This document shows, piece after piece, positions 1-5,112 of a DNA stretch of 11,769 nt. The number at the start of each line of letters is the position of its first letter. Within the stretch, counting starts at the first letter, position 1. The stretch is from JALZHR01 sp036389695 (lineage in GTDB: Bacteria > Acidobacteriota > Blastocatellia > Pyrinomonadales > Pyrinomonadaceae): contig DASVWG010000155.1 in NCBI GenBank assembly GCA_036389695.1, forward strand, positions 1 through 11,769, given 5' to 3'. Under the pieces are notes generated by a model, which saw nothing but the letters and a program-made list of their open reading frames with translations, did no database searches and had not been told where the DNA came from. Position numbers and translations under genes: made by a program.

Positions 1-1
1 C

Positions 2-1282
2 TCTAACACAAATGTTATTTACACCGGCTCGTCTGACGGAAAAGTAATGATCAGCACCAACGGCGGCGTAAATTGGACAAACATTTCAGCAGGCTTGCCC
101 AATAGATTCGTCACGAGCATTAAAGTCAGCCCGACGGATTCAAACACCGCTTATCTGACGGTTTCCGGCTTTCTCTCCGGGCACGTCTTCAAAACGACAA
201 ACGCCGGAGCCAATTGGACTGACATCAGCGGAAACTTACCCGATATTCCGACCAATACTTTGTTGATTGACCCGCGCGATGCAAACACGCTTTACGCCGG
301 AACCGACATCGGCGTTTTCCGTTCAACTACCGGCGGCAATACCTGGGAAACCTTTAATCCGGGAATGCCGCCGAGCATTATTTCCGAGCTGGATGCCAAT
401 TCAGGCGGCTTGATACAAGCCGCAACTTACGGTCGCGGAATGTATGAAATTAATTTAAATTCGAGCAAAGTCGTCGCCGATTTTGATGGAGACGGCAAAT
501 CGGACGTTTCCGTTTTTCGTCCCAACGGCGGGAGCTGGTTTATTTCAAACAGCTCTGATTCCCAGTTCCGAGCCACTAATTTCGGACAAAACGGCGATTT
601 GATTGCCCCGGCGGATTTCGACAACGACGATAAAACTGATGTTGCGGTTTTCCGCGACGGAATTTGGTATATCCTCAACAGCTCAAACGGAGCTTTTCGC
701 GCGGAACAATTCGGATTGGCGAATGATAAGCCTGTTCCAGCCGATTACGACGGCGACGGCAAAGCCGATTTAGCGGTTTTTCGCGGCGGAAATTGGTATA
801 TCATCAACAGCTCGAATAACCAGTTTCGTGCAGTCGGTTGGGGCTTGAGCGACGACTTGCCTGTTCCGGGAGATTTTGACGGCGATGGTCTCGCCGATAT
901 TGCGGTCTTTCGTCCATCGAACGGAACCTGGTATTTGCTGCAATCAACCGGAGGCTTTGCTGCTGTCGGCTTTGGAATCGCCGAAGACAAACCTGTCGTC
1001 GGCGATTACGACGGCGACGGGAAAGCTGATGTCGCGGTTTGGCGACCGTCGGCGGGCGCGTGGTATCTGCTGAGGTCGACAGCAGGTTTTGCAGCACAGC
1101 AATTTGGAATCAGTGCGGATGTCCCGGCGCCCGGCGATTTTGACGGCGACGGAAAAACAGATGTCGCGGTTTTCCGACCTGCAAACGGTTTCTGGTATTT
1201 ACAGCAAAGCCAAAGCGGATTCAAAGCCGTGCAGTTTGGAGCGACGGGAGATAAACCTGTTCCGGCGGCTTTCGTTCAATAA
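2..1282 (+). CDS. Secreted BNR/sortilin-like and FG-GAP (VCBS) repeat protein, 5' truncated
   Basis: The reading frame is open to the window edge, so this is the C-terminal 426 residues of a longer protein. An internal ATG at 47 is not the start, because the residues before it (NVIYTGSSDGKV) already belong to a BNR unit. Residues about 1-150 show BNR/photosynthesis-stability-factor-like blades with repeated STNGGVNWT, TTNAGANWT and STTGGNTWE motifs. Residues about 159-426 hold six tandem FG-GAP/VCBS-type units of about 44 residues. Each begins with a DxDxDG-like calcium loop (nt 479, 614, 743, 872, 1004, 1136), followed by DVAVFRP and a WY pair. The second loop is the variant DFDNDDKTD. Such units usually build an extracellular beta-propeller that binds calcium. 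The N-terminus, with any export signal, lies outside the window. It ends in TAA with no C-terminal sorting domain. Substrate and partner cannot be told from the sequence. Confidence 0.9.
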   Translation, partial: SNTNVIYTGSSDGKVMISTNGGVNWTNISAGLPNRFVTSIKVSPTDSNTAYLTVSGFLSGHVFKTTNAGANWTDISGNLPDIPTNTLLIDPRDANTLYAGTDIGVFRSTTGGNTWETFNPGMPPSIISELDANSGGLIQAATYGRGMYEINLNSSKVVADFDGDGKSDVSVFRPNGGSWFISNSSDSQFRATNFGQNGDLIAPADFDNDDKTDVAVFRDGIWYILNSSNGAFRAEQFGLANDKPVPADYDGDGKADLAVFRGGNWYIINSSNNQFRAVGWGLSDDLPVPGDFDGDGLADIAVFRPSNGTWYLLQSTGGFAAVGFGIAEDKPVVGDYDGDGKADVAVWRPSAGAWYLLRSTAGFAAQQFGISADVPAPGDFDGDGKTDVAVFRPANGFWYLQQSQSGFKAVQFGATGDKPVPAAFVQ

Positions 1283-1328
1283 CTGATTTGATTTTTATAT
1301 TCAGAAATAAAGTTAGAATGTTTCTGTA

Positions 1329-1562
1329 ATGGAGCGCGGGTTGATCCGAGCGCCAACCTACGAGCGCGGAAAAATGGATTTCGCCGTATTTCGCCCTGCT
1401 AACAGTTACCGGTATCTCGAGCGTATTGCCGCCGGTGAGTTTTCGGCTGTTGGTTTTGTGAGCCCGGCTGACGTCCACGTTCCCGAAGGATACAATTTTT
1501 TGCAAAATGAAGGAAAAGCGGTTCTATTTGAGCCGCTTTTCCCTTTTGAGACAGTCTTTTAA
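1329..1562 (+). pseudogene. Degenerate FG-GAP/VCBS repeat relic
   Basis: A 77-codon open frame 46 bases downstream of the big repeat protein. Positions about 1359-1493 encode KMDFAVFRPANSYRYLER followed by FSAVGF and VHVPEGY. These align with the last intact repeat upstream (KTDVAVFRPANGFWYL, FKAVQF, KPVPAAF) at about half of some 40 positions. The calcium loop DFDGDGK is eroded to TYERGK and the WY pair to RY. Outside this stretch the frame matches nothing I recognise, and its 3' end runs through a terminator hairpin. I read it as a decayed extra repeat unit left behind the gene. A tiny expressed protein is possible but less likely. No ribosome binding site is evident before the ATG at 1329. 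Confidence 0.6.
1512..1547 (+). terminator. Rho-independent terminator-like hairpin
   Basis: GGAAAAGCGG (1512-1521) and CCGCTTTTCC (1533-1542) form a perfect 10-bp stem around an 11-base loop, followed by C then TTTT. The T tract is short, so termination strength is uncertain. It would end transcripts from the repeat protein at 2-1282 and sits about 230 bases past that stop codon. Confidence 0.6.
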
Positions 1563-1573
1563 GCTGTTCATTT

Positions 1574-1780
1574 AACAAGCCCGGTTTAAAATTCAGGCTT
1601 TACGGTTGCCGACACACTTTCGCCACGCGCGGGCTTGAAAACGGCACAGACCTTTTGACATTAGCCGCGATGCTCGGACATTCTAATCTTGACGAGCTGC
1701 AAAGATATTGCCGCCCGTCCGAAGCCCGGAAAAAGGAAGCCGCGCGGAGAAAGAATGTCGGCAAGGCAAAAGCAGTCTAA
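1574..1780 (+). pseudogene. Tyrosine recombinase (phage-type integrase) C-terminal remnant
   Basis: The frame from about 1574 to the TAA at 1778-1780 has no usable start codon, yet encodes the unmistakable C-terminal catalytic box of tyrosine recombinases. It reads LYGCRHTFATRGLENG, then TLAAMLGHSN, then LQRYCRP. The box II arginine (codon 1610-1612), the histidine of LGH and the nucleophilic tyrosine of RYC all survive. The residue normally His in HxxR is Tyr, a common variant. The frame upstream is closed by a TGA at 1547-1549 and no N-terminal or box I arginine region is present. At most 68 residues remain of a protein normally 300-400 long. It is therefore a dead fragment marking a past integration or rearrangement. 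No attachment-site duplication or tRNA gene is seen next to it. The stretch from 1781 to 1899 shows nothing definite. Confidence 0.8.
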
Positions 1781-1899
1781 AGCGCCCGAACCGGCACAAG
1801 GTAGATACATTTTTAGATACAGGCGATTTTTCAGCCGTCTTAAAATCTTTGTAAATTGAGTTAATAAAACGCTTACGGAAAACGCCGAAAGCCTACTTT

Positions 1900-2370
1900 A
1901 TGAAAATCGAAATTATTCAAGCCGAAACGCCCGACGAAATCGAGCAGGCGCGCGTCCTTTTTCGAGAATATGAAACGTGGCTCGGAATGAGTCTTTGTTT
2001 TCAGAATTTTGAAGAAGAAGTCGCCGGTCTTCCGGGCAGATACGCCAAGCCCGACGGGCGTTTGTTTCTCGCTCTGGTCGATGAAAATCCGGCGGGCTGC
2101 ATCGCGCTCAGAAAACTGGAAGGCGACGTTTGCGAGATGAAAAGATTATTTGTCCGCCAGGACTTTCGCGGGCGCAAAATCGGCAATATTCTGATTGAAA
2201 AATTGATTGCCGAAGCCGAAGCAATCGGCTATCAAAAAATGCGGCTCGACACCTATCCGCCCAAAATGGCGCAAGCCGTGCGGCTTTACGAATCACACGG
2301 CTTTCGCGAAATTCCGCCTTATTATCACAATCCATACGGCGAAGTCGTTTTTATGGAAAAAGAATTATAA
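1900..2370 (+). CDS. GNAT family N-acetyltransferase
   Basis: A complete 156-residue single-domain GNAT protein, expected in the cytoplasm, which would move an acetyl group from acetyl-CoA to an amine. The acetyl-CoA-binding motif A is clear at residues 82-95 (RLFVRQDFRGRKIG, the R/QxxGxG/A pyrophosphate loop). It is preceded by a beta strand (CIALRKLEGDVCEMK, about 67-81). Motif B with the usual ALRLYES-like helix is at 125-135 (AVRLYESHGF), and the protein ends in VFMEKEL as in many family members. Length is normal for the family. The ATG at 1900 is preceded by AT-rich sequence with no convincing Shine-Dalgarno site, so the start rests on the conserved MKIEIIQA strand. The stop codon abuts an inverted repeat. 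The substrate cannot be deduced. Confidence 0.88.
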   Translation: MKIEIIQAETPDEIEQARVLFREYETWLGMSLCFQNFEEEVAGLPGRYAKPDGRLFLALVDENPAGCIALRKLEGDVCEMKRLFVRQDFRGRKIGNILIEKLIAEAEAIGYQKMRLDTYPPKMAQAVRLYESHGFREIPPYYHNPYGEVVFMEKEL

Positions 2371-2492
2371 GGCAAAAGGCAAAAGGTAAAAGGCAAAATT
2401 AAAAAGCCGCAGAAAAAACGTTCCGATAATTAAAAGGCAAAAGCCGGAAGAAATTTCCTGACTTTTGCCTTTTGCCTTTTGCCTTTTGCCTT
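2369..2492. repeat. Inverted repeat built of 7-base GGCAAAA units
   Basis: The left arm (2369-2398) is four tandem heptamers of AAGGCAA type. The right arm (2463-2492) is their exact inverse apart from one T for C change, which still allows a G-U pair in RNA. Arms are 30 bases. A further partial copy lies in the loop at about 2431-2442. The element starts inside the GNAT stop codon and ends 3 bases before the stop codon of the convergent M28 peptidase gene. It fills the gap between two facing genes and could terminate transcription from both sides. Confidence 0.85.
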
Positions 2493-2495
2493 ATT

Positions 2496-4232
2496 TTACT
2501 TCACCGGTTTACGCGGGATTTTCTCGTCCATCATCGCCGTTTGATAAACGAACGCCGCCATAATTATCGAAGCCTGTTTCATATCTTCGGCTTGGATGCG
2601 GTCGAAGTTGTCCTGGTTCGAGTGGTGCGTCCGCGTGTCGTATTCGACTTCGTCCTGAATAAACTGGAAGCCGGGAAGACCGATTCTGTCAAACGATAAA
2701 TGGTCGGTTCCGCCCGTGTTCAGAATAGTCAGAGTGTTCGCGCCCATATCGGCAAACGACGCGAGCCACGTGCGGAAAATCGGCGCGACCGCCGTATTGC
2801 CCTGCATATAAACGCCGCGAATTTTGCCCGTGCCGTTGTCGAGATTGTAATAAGCCGAAAGCTTTTCGTAATCCGCGCCTTTGGTGATTTCAAGCGGCTG
2901 CGGCTGTTGATTTCCGCCGCCGAACAAACCACCGCCGCCACCGCCGCCGCCTTTCGCTTCTCCGAAATGCTGTTTGACGTATTCGCGCGAGCCGTTTAAG
3001 CCCTGTTCTTCGCCCGACCAGAGCGCGACGCGAATCGTGCGACGCGGTTTCAAGCCCGAAGCCAAAATAATGCGAGCCGCTTCCATCGCGACGGCACAAC
3101 CCGCCGCATTGTCGGTCGCGCCCGTGCCGGAATGCCACGAATCGAGGTGCCCGCCGAGCATCACGATTTCGTCTTTTAAAGTCGGGTCGGTTCCCGGAAT
3201 TTCGGCAATCGTGTTGTAGCCCATCTGGTCTTCGTCGTGATACTGCGCCTGAATATCGACCATCATCCGCGGCGTGACGCCTAGATTAATCATTCTGACC
3301 AGACGATTATAATCTTCGGTCGCCATCGTCATCTGCGGAATAATTCTCGCTTCGGCTTCCTTTTTATACGGCTGGAGGAAATTGCGGAAATTAAAATTCG
3401 CTAAATCCGTCGGAACGTCCTGCACGACGCCTGCGCTTTGCACGAAAAGCGTTCCGCCGCTGCCGCGAAAGCTGTTATCGACGAGCACCGCCGCGCCTTC
3501 GTCAAGCAAAAACCGCGCGCGTTTCAAGCCGAATAAAAAGTTTTTTTGCTGTTCTTCTCTCTGCTTCGCGCGCTGTTCTTCGGTCAGCTGCGGTTGATTC
3601 GGGCGCTGCGGATTCGGCGAAGTTTCATCCGCCATTTTTTTCAAATCCTCGTCGGAAAGCCGTTCGGACAGAGCCTTTTCTTCGGCTTTCAATTCGCGCG
3701 TGCCGGAAACCAAAACGATTTTTCCGGCTAATTTGCCTTTGAATTTGTCTAAATCGGCTTCGGTCCTGGCGTTGAATAAAACGACGTCAGCCGTCACCGC
3801 GCCTTTGGTCGAAGTCGTCCACGCTTTCGGGTAAGCGATGACGGGAAAACTTTGCGGCGCGACGACCTGCGCGTTGAAGCTTTTCAGCGACCAGCCGCGT
3901 CCGAATGGTCCCCACGCTTCGAGATGCGCGTTTTGCATGCCCCATTTCGCCATCGTGTCGCGCGTCCATTCGTTGGCGCGTTTCATATTCGGCGAATTGG
4001 TCAGGCGACCGCCGATAACGTCGGTCAGATAACTCAAAGTCTGCATGACCTGCGAGTTTTTCGTTCCTTCTTCCTTGATGCGGTCGATTACTTCTTTCGG
4101 CGCGGTGTAAACCTTCACCGTCGAAGTGGTCGCTCCGTTGGTCGGCGCTGTAGTTGTAGTCTGTCCGAAAACTATGCCCGGCAGAAATATTGCGTAAAGC
4201 AGAAAAACGACTGTCAGTTTACGTCGTAACAT
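2496..4232 (-). CDS. Secreted M28 family zinc peptidase with PA-like domain
   Basis: A 578-residue exported metallopeptidase. Residues 1-23 are a signal peptide (MLRRK, then a hydrophobic core LTVVFLLYAIFLPGIVFG). A PA-type insert with a charged, proline-rich excursion runs from about 120 to 320. The M28 catalytic domain covers about 340-570. Co-catalytic zinc ligands expected for the family are visible: H362 in GGHLDS, D374 in GATDNAAG, E408/E409 in SGEEQG (general base and ligand), D465 in NLDNGTG, and H537 in THHSNQDNFD. All are present, so it should be active, probably as an aminopeptidase or carboxypeptidase in the periplasm or outside the cell. An eight-glycine run (428-435) interrupts the domain after the SGEEQG helix. 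The start is supported by AAGGAG at 4242-4247, 9 bases before the ATG, and by the signal peptide. A promoter candidate lies just upstream. Confidence 0.93.
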   Translation of the reverse strand: MLRRKLTVVFLLYAIFLPGIVFGQTTTTAPTNGATTSTVKVYTAPKEVIDRIKEEGTKNSQVMQTLSYLTDVIGGRLTNSPNMKRANEWTRDTMAKWGMQNAHLEAWGPFGRGWSLKSFNAQVVAPQSFPVIAYPKAWTTSTKGAVTADVVLFNARTEADLDKFKGKLAGKIVLVSGTRELKAEEKALSERLSDEDLKKMADETSPNPQRPNQPQLTEEQRAKQREEQQKNFLFGLKRARFLLDEGAAVLVDNSFRGSGGTLFVQSAGVVQDVPTDLANFNFRNFLQPYKKEAEARIIPQMTMATEDYNRLVRMINLGVTPRMMVDIQAQYHDEDQMGYNTIAEIPGTDPTLKDEIVMLGGHLDSWHSGTGATDNAAGCAVAMEAARIILASGLKPRRTIRVALWSGEEQGLNGSREYVKQHFGEAKGGGGGGGGLFGGGNQQPQPLEITKGADYEKLSAYYNLDNGTGKIRGVYMQGNTAVAPIFRTWLASFADMGANTLTILNTGGTDHLSFDRIGLPGFQFIQDEVEYDTRTHHSNQDNFDRIQAEDMKQASIIMAAFVYQTAMMDEKIPRKPVK

Positions 4233-4289
4233 CTTCTGATACTCCTTGGAAAATATTGATTTGAATTTGCAGAATGTTTGCTTTTACTT

Positions 4290-4319
4290 ATTACAACAGA
4301 TTCAGGTAAAAGGTTTCAA
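4290..4319 (-). promoter_or_regulatory. Sigma70-type promoter candidate for the M28 peptidase
   Basis: On the minus strand, TTGAAA (4314-4319) and TGTAAT (4290-4295) are separated by 18 bases. Each matches five of six consensus positions. It lies 57 bases upstream of the start codon, which fits a separate transcript for this gene after the methyltransferase gene ends. Confidence 0.45.
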
Positions 4320-4330
4320 GAAAAGTTGAG

Positions 4331-4389
4331 AACTGATAGTTGATAGTTGTTTGTTTTCACTTTCAGTTATCAGTTATCAACTATCAGTT
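4331..4389. repeat. Inverted repeat of 7-base TGATAGT/ATCAGTT units
   Basis: AACTGATAGTTGATA (4331-4345) is exactly inverted at 4375-4389. The stem can continue four more pairs, two of them G-U, to 19 pairs around a 21-base loop. The right side reads as 7-base steps (CAGTTAT, CAGTTAT, CAACTAT, CAGTTAT). The arm overlaps the stop codon of the methyltransferase gene (4388-4390), so the hairpin would sit at the 3' end of that mRNA. There is no clean T tract after it. Confidence 0.8.
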
Positions 4390-4969
4390 ATTCAGTTTTC
4401 CACGTCAGCGTAAAGGCGGGCGGCATATTTTTCAGCACTAAGGAGCTGCGCTTAACTTTCCCGTAGCGCTCTTCCATATATCTGCGGAATTTGACGGCGG
4501 GCGGCAGACGATAAGCGTGCGCGTATTGAAACGTGCGAAACAGGCAGCCTTCCGCCATAAATTTATCGACTTCGCGCAGGATAGCTTCGCTCACGCCTTT
4601 CGGCAGCGAAGCGAACGGCAAACCCGAAACGATGTATTTTACTTTTCCGAGTCCGGCGTTTTGATGAATTTCGACGGCGTCGCCCGCGCTGCCGCAGACA
4701 AATCGCAAATCGGGAAAATCCGCTTTCAGCTTTTCGACAAATTCCTCGTTGATTTCGATTCCGAGATAAGATTTTTCGTCCGGCACCGCTTTGCGCAAAA
4801 ATTTCGTAATCGCGCCCGTGCCGACGCCGAGTTCGAGCACGACGTTGTTTTCATCCGGTCGAACGCCTTCAATCATCGCCCGCGCCAAATCGGGCGAGCT
4901 CGGCGAAATCGCGCCGACGTAAAGCGGATTTTTCAAAAACGCCTGCAGAAATTGAAGATGTTCATTCAT
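4388..4969 (-). CDS. SAM-dependent methyltransferase, phospholipid N-methyltransferase (PmtA-like) family
   Basis: A 193-residue Rossmann-fold methyltransferase. The N-terminal FLKNPLYVGAISPSSPDLARAM (11-32) is characteristic of the phospholipid N-methyltransferase group COG3963. The SAM-binding motif I is VLELGVGTG (44-52), the acidic second strand ends in GIEINEEF (70-77), and GDA (96-98) follows. The family-typical SGLPFASLP (115-123) takes the place of the NPPY motif of DNA/RNA adenine methylases. The C-terminus NMPPAFTLTW also fits the group. By family it may methylate phosphatidylethanolamine, but many members are uncharacterised, so the lipid substrate is an inference. A resemblance to KsgA-type rRNA methylases is superficial. 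The ATG at 4969 has no clear Shine-Dalgarno site. It lies downstream of topA on the same strand, separated by an inverted repeat. Confidence 0.85.
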   Translation of the reverse strand: MNEHLQFLQAFLKNPLYVGAISPSSPDLARAMIEGVRPDENNVVLELGVGTGAITKFLRKAVPDEKSYLGIEINEEFVEKLKADFPDLRFVCGSAGDAVEIHQNAGLGKVKYIVSGLPFASLPKGVSEAILREVDKFMAEGCLFRTFQYAHAYRLPPAVKFRRYMEERYGKVKRSSLVLKNMPPAFTLTWKTE

Positions 4970-4981
4970 AGATTAATTTTA

Positions 4982-5106
4982 CCGCAGAGGCACATAGAGA
5001 AAGAATTTACAGGGATAACAGCGATTGTCAGGGATAAATAAAATCATTTTCTTATCCTTGTATATCCTGTCATCCCTGTAAATTTCCTTTCTTCGCGTCT
5101 CGGCGG
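4982..5106. repeat. Inverted repeat, ATTTACAGGGAT family, copy 1
   Basis: AATTTACAGGGA (5004-5015) is inverted at 5073-5084. The similarity continues outward imperfectly: CCGCAGAGGCACATAGAGAAAG on the left corresponds to the inverse of CTTTCTTCGCGTCTCGGCGG on the right, giving arms of about 34 bases. The inner parts carry repeated CAGGGAT/ATCCTGTCATCC units. It fills the gap between the topA stop (7 bases away) and the methyltransferase start. A second copy of the core lies at 9413-9499. Confidence 0.8.
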
Positions 5107-5112
5107 TTCATT

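Noticed and set aside
1800..1899. Promoter or ribosome binding site for the GNAT gene
   Set aside because: Several AT-rich hexamers are present but no pair with acceptable spacing stood out, and no Shine-Dalgarno site is visible.
2369..2492. Possible CRISPR array from evenly spaced short repeats
   Set aside because: The units are contiguous 7-base repeats with no spacers, and no cas gene is present.
4388..4969. KsgA/Erm-type rRNA adenine dimethyltransferase
   Set aside because: It has SGLPFASLP instead of the NLPY/NPPY-type motif and carries the N- and C-terminal signatures of the phospholipid N-methyltransferase group.
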